Assembly: GCA_900548875.1 (NCBI GenBank) | Contig: URMA01000043.1 | Location: 1-24,232, forward strand | Origin: an uncultured Porphyromonadaceae bacterium | GTDB taxonomy: Bacteria; Bacteroidota; Bacteroidia; Bacteroidales; Muribaculaceae | DNA length: 24,232 bases | Reading direction: 5' to 3' | The notes under the pieces: model-generated | Database searches by the model: none | Told to the model about the DNA's origin: nothing | What the model saw: the letters and a program-made list of their open reading frames with translations, nothing else | Shown: piece by piece, positions 13,585 to 20,991 of the stretch | Numbering within the stretch: the stretch's first letter is position 1 | Layout: each line of letters opens with the position of its first letter | Program-made: the position numbers and the translations under genes

Positions 13585-14103
13585 ATGGAAAACAAAGGAT
13601 ATATACATGTCTATACTGGCAACGGGAAAGGAAAGACAACGGCCGCATTTGGGCTTGCCATTCGAGTTTTGTGTGCCGGAGGAAGCGTCTTCATCGGACA
13701 ATTCGTAAAGAACATGAAATATAATGAAACCAAGATCGAACATCTGTTTAACAACGTCCGCATCCAGCAATTCGGTCGGGGGTGCTTTATTGAAAAGAAG
13801 CCGGCACAAGAAGATATTGACGCAGCTTATGCGGGATTGGAAAGCTGCAAACAAATTCTCGCTTCGGGAGAGTATAATCTGGTCGTGCTCGATGAACTAA
13901 CCATTGCCCTGTATTACGAGTTGCTTTCTATTGAGGAGGTATTGACGGCGATTTCTCGACGACATTCCGGGACAGAGTTGGTAATCACGGGACGGTACGC
14001 TCCGGCAGAATTGATCGACATAGCCGACTTGGTCACGGAGATGCGAGAAGTCAAACATTATTACACGGAAGGCGTCCTCTCCCGCAACGGGATAGACCGT
14101 TAG
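13585..14103 (+). CDS. cobO: Corrinoid adenosyltransferase, CobA/CobO/BtuR type
   Basis: A 172-aa protein of full family length. The P-loop TGNGKGKTT is at residues 11-19, Walker B LVVLDEL at 99-105, LVITGRYAP at 132-140, and the family C-terminal features TEMREVKHYY and SRNGIDR are present. The family transfers the 5'-deoxyadenosyl group of ATP to cob(I)alamin or cobyrinate derivatives, making coenzyme B12 forms. It is the last gene of the abiE-led operon. A gut Bacteroidales host usually imports cobamides rather than making them, so this probably activates salvaged corrinoid. I see no cobalamin riboswitch upstream; expression appears to be under the abiE promoter or an internal promoter. 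Confidence 0.92.
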   Translation: MENKGYIHVYTGNGKGKTTAAFGLAIRVLCAGGSVFIGQFVKNMKYNETKIEHLFNNVRIQQFGRGCFIEKKPAQEDIDAAYAGLESCKQILASGEYNLVVLDELTIALYYELLSIEEVLTAISRRHSGTELVITGRYAPAELIDIADLVTEMREVKHYYTEGVLSRNGIDR

Positions 14104-14189
14104 AGTCCGATCTCCCTACTCGGTCTTGGTTTCACAATCATTCAAATAAAAAATTACGATAAGTTCCAAAATGAAAAGTTCCCTGTTTT

Positions 14190-14230
14190 AATCGAAAACC
14201 ACATCACCTAATGACACTCTTTTCGATTAG
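14190..14230. terminator. Inverted repeat between convergent cobO and M23 genes
   Basis: TAATCGAAAA (14190-14199) and TTTTCGATTA (14221-14230) form a perfect 10-bp inverted repeat with a 21-base spacer, midway between two convergent genes. The stem is AT-rich and its A/T ends give short T runs in either direction, so a bidirectional terminator is the simplest reading. The large loop makes this uncertain. The rest of the gap (14104-14251) shows only a weak CCGA/TCGG stem just after the cobO stop. Confidence 0.4.
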
Positions 14231-14251
14231 CGTTTGGCGACATAAACACTC

Positions 14252-14905
14252 TTACAACAGTCTGCTCAAAGCTGAAATGCACTCCTGCTGTGTAGTCCGG
14301 ATGTAATCGAAAACGACCGACGGATCGACACTCTTGCCATTTAGCTTGCAGGTTATGTGCAAGTGCTCGCCTGTACTTCGTCCGGTCGAGCCGGTAATAC
14401 CGACGGCATCACGGGGACGGACTACCGTACCCTTGGCGGTCAGCACCCGTGAAAGGTGGCAATAGCTGACGGTGTAATTTCCGTGCCGCAGGGTCACATA
14501 CTTGCCGGACGTCTTGTCCTGTCCCACTTTGACGACCACCCCCTCCATCATGGCCAATACCTGCTCGCCCCGTGCGTGCAGGTCGATACCGCCGTGAAAC
14601 TTCCTCTTTCCGGTAAACGGGTCTTTCCGGTAGCCGTATGGTGATGTAATTCTGATGCGCTGCAATGGATAAGACACACTGAGATAACGGTCAATCCACA
14701 ACTTCTTACTTTCATCGGCAGGTTTTGTCGAAGTCTCCTGTACAGGAGCCATGCTTTCGGGTGTCGGCTCCGGCTTTTTCATACCCTCCTGCAAGGCTTC
14801 TACCTTGTATCTTTCTGGTGTCTTGGCAATCGTGTTGAACTGCGCCTGAGCGGGCATCGTGCAGAATGAAACACCCGATATTGCTATCAGTAAAATTTTT
14901 CTCAT
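14252..14905 (-). CDS. Secreted M23-family (LytM-type) metallopeptidase
   Basis: A 217-aa protein. Residues 1-21 form a signal peptide (MRKILLIAISGVSF, cleavage after AQA). A Pro/Glu/Thr-rich linker follows (about 40-68), then an M23 domain with the zinc ligands H104 and D108 (HGGID), catalytic-type H150 (SYCHLS) and HLH (181-183). All active-site residues are present, so it is probably an active periplasmic endopeptidase cutting peptidoglycan cross-links. On conjugative elements such enzymes open the wall for the transfer apparatus; here it diverges from the large right-arm operon. A TAACTTTG promoter element lies only 4 bases upstream of the ATG, so its mRNA may be almost leaderless. Confidence 0.9.
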   Translation of the reverse strand: MRKILLIAISGVSFCTMPAQAQFNTIAKTPERYKVEALQEGMKKPEPTPESMAPVQETSTKPADESKKLWIDRYLSVSYPLQRIRITSPYGYRKDPFTGKRKFHGGIDLHARGEQVLAMMEGVVVKVGQDKTSGKYVTLRHGNYTVSYCHLSRVLTAKGTVVRPRDAVGITGSTGRSTGEHLHITCKLNGKSVDPSVVFDYIRTTQQECISALSRLL

Positions 14906-14909
14906 TCGG

Positions 14910-14917
14910 CAAAGTTA
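14910..14917 (-). promoter_or_regulatory. -7 promoter element of the M23 peptidase gene
   Basis: The minus strand reads TAACTTTG, a match to TAnnTTTG. A TTTG lies upstream (14945-14942), but the 24-base spacing is longer than usual. The element is so close to the ATG (14905-14903) that the transcript would start near the start codon. Confidence 0.5.
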
Positions 14918-14984
14918 TAACGGGAGTTTTCATGTCGGAAACAAACAGCCGTCATTTCTTGTATTGGTTTGATATTTTGCGTCT

Positions 14985-15018
14985 ATTAGTACGATTTGAA
15001 TTGAATAATCGTACTAAT
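14985..15018. promoter_or_regulatory. 12-bp perfect inverted repeat in the divergent promoter region
   Basis: ATTAGTACGATT (14985-14996) and AATCGTACTAAT (15007-15018) are exact reverse complements with a 10-base spacer. The site sits between the divergent M23 gene and the right-arm operon, about 45 bases upstream of the operon's -33 box. It is a good candidate for an operator or activator site controlling one or both. The rest of the 220-base gap (14906-15125) is AT-rich and holds only the two promoters. Confidence 0.6.
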
Positions 15019-15062
15019 GAAGATAAAAAACAGCATATTATAACCATTTATATAGCTGTATT

Positions 15063-15095
15063 TTTGTCCGTCATAATAAGATGTCTCTATCTTTG
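15063..15095 (+). promoter_or_regulatory. Promoter of the right-arm operon
   Basis: TTTG (15063-15066) and TATCTTTG (15088-15095) are separated by 21 bases, matching the Bacteroidetes -33/-7 consensus in sequence and near the usual spacing. Transcription would start near 15100, giving a leader of about 25 bases before the ATG at 15126. This is the clearest promoter in the window. Confidence 0.75.
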
Positions 15096-15125
15096 TATAG
15101 TACAATTTTATAATATGAATATAGT

Positions 15126-15884
15126 ATGAAAAAAGTTCAGATTGAATTTGATGAATTACCTTTTCCGACACTGGAACGATTCGGTCTCACACGGGAGATG
15201 ATTGAGGATTTGCCGATGCGTGTGTTGGACGACATCTGCGATGGTCGGCATTCTCCCGTGCTTCCCGTGCGTGTCACGGACGAGCATGGCGGGCAAATAG
15301 AGAGCCGTAGCCGCTTTGCCTTTATCCGCATGGACAACGGTCAGGTGGATGTGGTCTTCTATCCGGCACTGAAATCCTCTCCGTTGGAACGGTATGACGA
15401 AGCGCAGCAGAAACAGTTGCTCGACGGCAAGGCGATTGTCGCCGACGTGGAAATGGCGGACGGCCGGAGCAGCAAGGCTTTCGTGCAGATTGACACCGAG
15501 ACGAAACAGGTGATGTATGTCCCCACGCCCATCATCGCACGCAACCTGAAAGTGCTGGCCGAGGTCATGCGCCTCGGTGCGGTGGAGGTAAACGGGATGC
15601 AGCACGGCGAGCCGCTGACGGTCGTCGTGGACGGCGAGTCTGCTACAGTGGGCATAGACCTTCATGCCAAGACCGGCATCCGCTTCTGTTCGGGCGACGC
15701 GCAGCAATGGCGCAACCAGCCCAAGCGCGAGTGGGACAAATACACCTTCGGGTGCTACGGTTGCTGGATCATGGACGATGACGGCAACCTTGACTACGTT
15801 TCGGAAGAGGACTACACCGAGGAGTTGTGGAACGAACAGAAGAAGAGCGGCGAACGCAACCGTGCGGCAGCCCTCCACAAGTAA
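15126..15884 (+). CDS. DUF4099-like protein, first gene of the right-arm operon
   Basis: A 252-aa protein, probably cytosolic. The N-terminus (FDELPFPTLERFGLTREM, then ICDGRHSPVLPVRV) resembles the DUF4099 domain of Bacteroidales mobile-element proteins, often found with DUF3945 and topoisomerase/primase-type proteins. The middle (about 55-165) is strand-rich, including FAFIRMDNGQVDVVFYP. The C-terminus contains a Trp/Tyr/Cys-rich stretch (YTFGCYGCWIMDDDGNLDYV). Molecular function is unknown; a link to element DNA handling is only inferred from the Toprim gene three positions downstream. The start follows the promoter at 15063-15095 at a fitting distance. The gene is more GC-rich than the cargo to its left. 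Confidence 0.75.
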   Translation: MKKVQIEFDELPFPTLERFGLTREMIEDLPMRVLDDICDGRHSPVLPVRVTDEHGGQIESRSRFAFIRMDNGQVDVVFYPALKSSPLERYDEAQQKQLLDGKAIVADVEMADGRSSKAFVQIDTETKQVMYVPTPIIARNLKVLAEVMRLGAVEVNGMQHGEPLTVVVDGESATVGIDLHAKTGIRFCSGDAQQWRNQPKREWDKYTFGCYGCWIMDDDGNLDYVSEEDYTEELWNEQKKSGERNRAAALHK

Positions 15885-15904
15885 AAACAATCAATCCGTA
15901 GATT

Positions 15905-16129
15905 ATGGCACAAAACGAATATTATCCCGAAGAGGTACTTGTCGGGAAGATGCAGAGCGGCGAATACGGCTGGCTCGATTACGTCAATCATTTCTCCGCC
16001 GACTGGCAGGAGGAATACGCCCGTTACTGCGAGGAAAAGGGGCTTGCTGTCGGCAACGAATCCGCTGCCGAGTTTGTCCGCTTCAAGGACGAACAGCTGG
16101 AGGCAGCAATGGAACGCGGCGACGCATAA
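15905..16129 (+). CDS. Small acidic protein of unknown function
   Basis: A 74-aa acidic protein (MAQNEYYPEEVLVGKMQSGE, ending EAAMERGDA) with no signal peptide or membrane segment. It looks mostly helical, with aromatic residues around GWLDYVNHF and DWQEEYARY. It lies 20 bases after the DUF4099-like gene and 16 bases before the 525-aa gene, fully within the operon, and its composition matches its neighbours. I do not recognise a family. Confidence 0.7.
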   Translation: MAQNEYYPEEVLVGKMQSGEYGWLDYVNHFSADWQEEYARYCEEKGLAVGNESAAEFVRFKDEQLEAAMERGDA

Positions 16130-16145
16130 CGAAAACAATCCGACT

Positions 16146-17723
16146 ATGGCGATACGAACGAATACCAATCCCCGGCAGATGGACTTGCAGCCCGAAATGC
16201 GCAATATGCTGATGCGTAACGGCCTGCAAGCCCATGTTGCGCTTGATGGTTCAGGGTATCGGCTGGTTGTGCAGGGGCATAATTCTCCGCTGCTGGTCTA
16301 TCCGATAAGCGAACGTCAGATGTTGGCACTCACGGACTGGGGAACCAATACGGCCAACAAGAAAGCCTACAACGTGCTCACGAGCATCGTGGGCAAAGAC
16401 TTCTATATGCCCAAGAACTTCGTCCATGCCCGCAATGCCAACGGGCGTGTGGCTATGGGGCTGCACGGCTACCGCATCGGCATCGGCGAGTACGGTCGCA
16501 TGGGACGGATGGGAATGCCCCCGCCGTTCCTCGGCTGGACGCCACGCAACCAGTGGGGCTTGCACCTGCGCAGGGTCGGCGGCCAACTGTTCTTTCCGGG
16601 GCCGTCCATCGTACCCGAACGTCCCGACGGGCGCATGAAGCCCGGCGAGTTGCAATCGGGCGGTTACGGATTCTATTACAAGGGGCATCAACAGGCGCAA
16701 CCCGTACAGCAACGGGACGTTCTGCAGGACTTGCAGGCGGTCATCACGCCGATGGTCAGCCGTCCGCGCAGCGGGGAACCGGCACGGTCGTACAAGGAGC
16801 TTATAGCCTCTCCGGTCTATTTTTCCAACGAGAAATTGGCGGAGTGCCTTGCCTCGCACGGTCTTGTCGTGGATGCGGAAAGGCGGACGCTGACTGTGCA
16901 GTCGGAAAGCGTCCAAGCCGATATGGTCTATGACCTGACGGAAAAGGAAGTGAGGACACTGGTTGCCGCACCCATCGAGGAACAACCCGTAGAAAAACGT
17001 CTGGAACTGCTGAACGGCATTATCGGGGCTGACTTTTCCGACAAAGTGACGATGGAGGCTCTCAACAGCGATCAACGCATCGCTATCGGCCTGCATCCCG
17101 AAGTACAGCAGGATTTGGAACAACGCCAACGGCAGGAGCAGGAGGCTTTCATGCCGGTGGAAACCTCGCTGCAACAGCAAGAGGAATCCATACAGGGCTA
17201 TGTCGGTGCGGCAGTGGACGGGCGTGACCTCCAGTTTCTGAATGAAAACAAGGGATGGTATCGGGAAGAGAAGCACGGGCGGGAAGTTGAAGTGAGCCAG
17301 ATAGCCGTTCAACCGGCACAAACCGAGGGGAAATACAGGATGACCGCTGTTATCGACGGTCAGGCTATCAGCCATGAGATAACCCAACGGGATTACGACA
17401 AGTTCCTTGCTGTGGATGATTATCACCGGATGAAGCTCTTTTCCAAGATTTTCAGCGAAGTGGACATGAAAACACGCCCGGAAGCACAACGGGGGCTCGG
17501 TACGAAAATCTTTGCCGCCCTCACCGCAGGTACGGTAGTCGCGGCGGGTGTCGCGCACGGCATCCACCATCACTGCCATGCCCCGGAGTTCTACGGCGAG
17601 TGTTTCGGCGGTCCGCCACGCCCGTACATCAAGCTGGGGGTCGATACACCGAGGGATATGGCCATCCGTTGTTTCGAGGCAGAGATGAACCGTGAAATCA
17701 ATGATATGAGAATGGGGAGGTAA
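16146..17723 (+). CDS. 525-aa protein with one C-terminal hydrophobic segment
   Basis: Start chosen at 16146 (MAIRTNTNPRQMDL), because the frame extends upstream only by overlapping the 74-aa gene. I recognise no named domain. The N-terminal 200 residues are rich in Gly, Arg and Met. The region 230-400 seems to contain a pair of related strand/helix units (LTVQSESVQADMVYDLTEKE and YRMTAVIDGQAISHEITQRD), each about reading or storing a short beta-hairpin. A hydrophobic stretch (about 455-475, IFAALTAGTVVAAGVAHGI) is followed by HHHCH and a Cys/Pro-rich tail. It is probably an element-specific accessory protein, possibly anchored to the membrane. The Toprim gene starts 3 bases after its stop. 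Confidence 0.75.
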   Translation: MAIRTNTNPRQMDLQPEMRNMLMRNGLQAHVALDGSGYRLVVQGHNSPLLVYPISERQMLALTDWGTNTANKKAYNVLTSIVGKDFYMPKNFVHARNANGRVAMGLHGYRIGIGEYGRMGRMGMPPPFLGWTPRNQWGLHLRRVGGQLFFPGPSIVPERPDGRMKPGELQSGGYGFYYKGHQQAQPVQQRDVLQDLQAVITPMVSRPRSGEPARSYKELIASPVYFSNEKLAECLASHGLVVDAERRTLTVQSESVQADMVYDLTEKEVRTLVAAPIEEQPVEKRLELLNGIIGADFSDKVTMEALNSDQRIAIGLHPEVQQDLEQRQRQEQEAFMPVETSLQQQEESIQGYVGAAVDGRDLQFLNENKGWYREEKHGREVEVSQIAVQPAQTEGKYRMTAVIDGQAISHEITQRDYDKFLAVDDYHRMKLFSKIFSEVDMKTRPEAQRGLGTKIFAALTAGTVVAAGVAHGIHHHCHAPEFYGECFGGPPRPYIKLGVDTPRDMAIRCFEAEMNREINDMRMGR

Positions 17724-17726
17724 ACC

Positions 17727-19115
17727 ATGAGAGAGGGCGAACTGACTTATGACGATTTTCTGCGCAGGCTGAACATTCAGGACGTGCTTATCGACGCGGG
17801 CTATCACCTGAACCGGCGCGACGGCCTGCGCTATCCCTCGTATGTCCGGTTGGACAGCGAGGGGCGGCGCATCCGCAACGACAAGTTCATTGTCACGCAG
17901 CAAGGGAAATGCTGTTTCAAACCGCAACAGCAGAAGTCGTATAACATCATTTCCTTTATCAAGGAGCATCCGCATTTTTTTGCGGAATACCGTACAGGCG
18001 TGTCTCCCGACCGACTGGTAAACCTTGTCTGTAACCGGTTGCTGAACCATCCCGTCGCTGACCGGGACATCCGGATTATCCAGCCTAAACGGGATGTGAA
18101 GCCGTTTGACATGGCGGATTACGACATTCACCAGTTCAATCCGCAGGATCGGGCGACACAAAAGAAGTTCTATCCGTTCTTCAAGCATCGGGGCATCGAC
18201 CTTTACACGCAGTATGCCTTTCATCGGAACTTCTGTCTGGCGACGAAGCATCGTGAGGACGGCATGAAATACACCAACCTCGCCTTTCCGCTGACCGTTC
18301 CGAAAGATACGGGACAGGTTGTCGGTCTGGAAGAGCGAGGCCGCCCTCGCATGGATGGCAGCGGCAGTTATAAAGGGAAGGCGGAAGGGAGCAATTCGAG
18401 CCAAGGGTTATGGATTGCCAGCCCAGCCAAAACTACGCTTACCGAAGCCAAGCATATCTACTGGTTCGAGAGTGCATACGACGCGATGGCCTATTACCAG
18501 CTTCATCAGGCCAACGACAAGGATTTGCGGAAAGCGGTCTTCATATCTACCGGCGGTAACCCGACGGTGGAACAGATGCGGGGTGTCCTCACGCTCTCGC
18601 TTCCTGCCAAGCAACACATCTGTTTCGATACCGACCTTGCGGGAATCGAGTTTGCCAAGAACCTGCAACAGGAGATGTACCGGGTTGTCCGTTCCACCAT
18701 CGAGGAGACACCGGAGCGGAAGCCTTATCTGGATTCCGTTACTGACGGCAAGAACCTCGATGAAGGTGACATAGACCTGTTGCCCGACGCTTTGCGGTCG
18801 AGCTACGGGAAATATGAATCCGCATGGGAAGAAGCCATGTCGATGCGTTCGAGCGGCCTGTGCCATCCGGACGACATACGGGAACAGACGGATATCATGA
18901 ACGGAAATTACAAGGAGTTCCGTGAAGGATTGCGGGAGTTCCTCGGTCTGGACAAGGCGAATGACGCCTCTTTTGTCCGTGAACAGCCTACCTATCCCAA
19001 CAAGGACTGGAACGAACAGCTTTTGGCCGAGCAGAAACAGGAAGAGACGGTCGATGAGACACAGGCGAGAGAACAGTCACCGGAAGAGGAACAACAAACA
19101 CACTTTCGCCGATGA
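17727..19115 (+). CDS. Toprim-domain protein (primase-like)
   Basis: A 462-aa protein. A Toprim fold is indicated by the acidic motif FESAYDAMAYY (E248) and the DxD motif FDTDLAG (D301, D303), with ISTGGNPT in between. The N-terminal part (about 1-110, with CCFKPQQQKSYNIISFIKEH) is like the region that precedes Toprim in DUF3991-type mobile-element proteins. The C-terminal 60 residues are Glu/Gln-rich and disordered. Toprim domains occur in DnaG-type primases and topoisomerases. With no DnaG zinc finger or helicase part visible, a role in priming element DNA after transfer is likely but inferred. Its TGA overlaps the next gene's start (ATGATGA). Confidence 0.85.
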   Translation: MREGELTYDDFLRRLNIQDVLIDAGYHLNRRDGLRYPSYVRLDSEGRRIRNDKFIVTQQGKCCFKPQQQKSYNIISFIKEHPHFFAEYRTGVSPDRLVNLVCNRLLNHPVADRDIRIIQPKRDVKPFDMADYDIHQFNPQDRATQKKFYPFFKHRGIDLYTQYAFHRNFCLATKHREDGMKYTNLAFPLTVPKDTGQVVGLEERGRPRMDGSGSYKGKAEGSNSSQGLWIASPAKTTLTEAKHIYWFESAYDAMAYYQLHQANDKDLRKAVFISTGGNPTVEQMRGVLTLSLPAKQHICFDTDLAGIEFAKNLQQEMYRVVRSTIEETPERKPYLDSVTDGKNLDEGDIDLLPDALRSSYGKYESAWEEAMSMRSSGLCHPDDIREQTDIMNGNYKEFREGLREFLGLDKANDASFVREQPTYPNKDWNEQLLAEQKQEETVDETQAREQSPEEEQQTHFRR

Positions 19116-19609
19116 TGACCGATGCACCCACAGGACATTTCCAAAGTATCGTGCTGCAACCGCACGCCGGACAGTTCGTTATCGACGAGCTGCCCGCAAT
19201 CGTATTGTGCTGTGCAGCATGGGTGTATGGTGGCATGGAGGGACTGCCTCTGACAGCTCTTGCCGTATCGGTTGCCGCATTGCTTGCTTTGGTATTGCTG
19301 TACCGTTTCATCTATCTGCGCCGGACACGCTACCACATCGGTAGCGAGCAGCTTATCAGCAGGCATGGGGTGCTGTCCCGGAAGACGGACTACATGGAAC
19401 AATACCGTATCGTGGACTTTGTGGAACACCAAAACCTCATGCAGCAGCTTTGCGGATTGAAGACGGTACGCATATTCTCGATGGACAGGAATACGCCCCG
19501 GCTTGATTTGGTAGGTATCAGACACAACTTCGATGTGGTAACGCTTATCCGGGAACGGGTCGAGTATAACAAACGAAAAAAGGGAATATATGAAATCACG
19601 AATCATTAG
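19112..19609 (+). CDS. Membrane protein with bacterial PH (bPH2-like) domain
   Basis: A 165-aa protein. Two hydrophobic segments (about 27-40, AIVLCCAAWVYGG, and 46-68, LTALAVSVAALLALVLLY) are followed by a bacterial PH-like domain (about 70-155). The latter has the family's typical opening YLRRTRYHIGSEQLISRHG and the conserved RIVDF and DLVGI segments. Such YdbT/DUF304-type proteins sit in the inner membrane; their ligand is generally unknown. It overlaps the Toprim gene by 4 bases and the next gene by 20, so translation is coupled. It marks the change in the operon from cytosolic DNA-related genes to envelope genes. Confidence 0.82.
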   Translation: MMTDAPTGHFQSIVLQPHAGQFVIDELPAIVLCCAAWVYGGMEGLPLTALAVSVAALLALVLLYRFIYLRRTRYHIGSEQLISRHGVLSRKTDYMEQYRIVDFVEHQNLMQQLCGLKTVRIFSMDRNTPRLDLVGIRHNFDVVTLIRERVEYNKRKKGIYEITNH

Positions 19610-20279
19610 CCTGGTCATTTTTGCCGTCTGCATGATGCCACACTGGGCGAAAGCACAAATCACGGCATCCAATCCGTTGGAATGGATGGCGTTGGCCGAG
19701 GGCAACGAGGTCATCAATGACCAGATAGAGAAACAGATAAACGGTCAGACGAAGACAGCGATGCTGCAGAACAGCATCGCCGCCGAGTTCAACCGCATTC
19801 ACAAATGGGAGAAGCAATATAACAGCTATCTCAAGACGGCAAGCGGCTACGCTTCGTCGCTGAAAGCCTGCACCCACCTCTACAACGACGGCGTGAGAAT
19901 CTTTCTCACGTTAGGGAAACTGGGCAACGCCATCAGGAACAACCCGCAGGGCATCATTGCCTCCATAAGCATGAACAACCTCTATATCGAGACGGCAACG
20001 GAACTGGTATCGGTCTTCACACTCCTGAATGACGCAGTGGCCAAGGGCGGCAAAGAGAATATGCTCACGGGAGCGGAACGCAGCAAGACCCTGTGGGCGT
20101 TGAACGACAAACTTTCGGCTTTCAGCCGGAAGCTACACCTGCTCTACCTGAGCATACGATACTATACCCTCAATGACATGTGGAACAATGTGACGGCCGG
20201 GATGCTCGACCGCAACAATGGGGAGGCGGCACGGATGGCCATGACCCGTTGGCGCAGGGCTGCCGTCCTCGCACGATAA
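19590..20279 (+). CDS. Secreted helical protein, tandem paralogue 1
   Basis: A 229-aa protein with a signal peptide (MKSRIISLVIFAVCMMPHWA, cleavage near KAQ). The mature part is predicted almost entirely helical. It resembles the next gene product in size, signal peptide, an FN/YNSYL motif in the first third, and the C-terminal pattern (RYYTLNDMWNNVTAG, then a basic MAMTRWRRAAVLAR tail). I do not recognise a family. Secreted helical proteins in tandem occur among T4SS minor pilus components (VirB5-like), which is one possibility without direct proof. It overlaps the PH-domain gene by 20 bases. Confidence 0.78.
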   Translation: MKSRIISLVIFAVCMMPHWAKAQITASNPLEWMALAEGNEVINDQIEKQINGQTKTAMLQNSIAAEFNRIHKWEKQYNSYLKTASGYASSLKACTHLYNDGVRIFLTLGKLGNAIRNNPQGIIASISMNNLYIETATELVSVFTLLNDAVAKGGKENMLTGAERSKTLWALNDKLSAFSRKLHLLYLSIRYYTLNDMWNNVTAGMLDRNNGEAARMAMTRWRRAAVLAR

Positions 20280-20293
20280 AAACGGAACTGACA

Positions 20294-20977
20294 ATGAAAC
20301 GGACGATTTGGATAGGCATCTTATTGTTGTGCATCGGCATCGGCAAGGCACGGGCGCAAAACGACCCTGTACTGGCCGGAATGATCCTGCTCTATACCGA
20401 CAAGGCGGAAAAGGAGCTGAAGAACCAGGAGAAAGTCATGCTGATGCAGACCACCGGACACCTGTGGACGAAAGAGGAAGTGAAAGCCACGACCGACCTG
20501 CAACGGGAGTTCAACAGCTATCTGGACTCTTTCCGGTCGATAGTCTGCTACGCGGCGCAGATATACGGTTTCTATCACGAAATATCGAAGCTGACGGATA
20601 ACATGGGTGACTTTACCAGACAGGTGAGCCGGAACAGCTCCCATGCGTTGGCCGTCGCCCTCTCCACGCAACGAAACCGGATTTACCGGGAACTGATCAT
20701 GAACAGCGTGGAGATTGTGAACGACATCCGCATGGCGTGCCTTTCGGACAACAAGATGACGGAGAAAGAGCGCATGGAAATCGTATTCGGCATCCGTCCG
20801 AAGCTCAAGATGATGAACAAGAAACTGCAACGGCTGACCAAGGCGGTGAAGTACACGACAATGGGCGACATCTGGCGTGAAATCGACGAGGGAGCACGTC
20901 CGGTGGCCGGCAAACGGGACATAGTGGAAGCTGCCAAGCGACGCTGGCGGCAGATTGGAAGAAATGTAAGACCTTAA
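20294..20977 (+). CDS. Secreted helical protein, tandem paralogue 2
   Basis: A 227-aa protein. The start at 20294 (MKRTIWIGILLLCIGIGKA) gives a clean signal peptide ending at ARAQ; a longer in-frame extension back to 20180 overlaps the previous gene and is rejected. The body is helical. The C-terminus (KYTTMGDIWREIDEG, then AAKRRWRQIGRNVRP) parallels the end of the preceding protein, and FNSYL matches its YNSYL. The two probably arose by duplication and diverged strongly, and may form a hetero-oligomer in the periplasm. It lies 14 bases after paralogue 1. Confidence 0.8.
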   Translation: MKRTIWIGILLLCIGIGKARAQNDPVLAGMILLYTDKAEKELKNQEKVMLMQTTGHLWTKEEVKATTDLQREFNSYLDSFRSIVCYAAQIYGFYHEISKLTDNMGDFTRQVSRNSSHALAVALSTQRNRIYRELIMNSVEIVNDIRMACLSDNKMTEKERMEIVFGIRPKLKMMNKKLQRLTKAVKYTTMGDIWREIDEGARPVAGKRDIVEAAKRRWRQIGRNVRP

Positions 20978-20991
20978 AAAACAGACAATGT

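Noticed and set aside
12817..14103. A cobalamin riboswitch controlling the corrinoid genes
   Set aside because: The PP-loop gene overlaps the toxin stop and the gap before the adenosyltransferase is 33 bases, leaving no room for a riboswitch; I also see none before abiEi.
15156..15890. A 244-codon minus-strand frame antisense to the DUF4099-like gene
   Set aside because: It shadows a gene with a good promoter and family resemblance; no recognisable motif or start context.
16251..18404. A 717-codon open frame on the minus strand, antisense to the 525-aa and Toprim genes
   Set aside because: It runs opposite to two genes with domain or operon support, crosses their junction, and its translation has a composition typical of an antisense frame (rich in His, Arg, Leu). 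No domain is visible.
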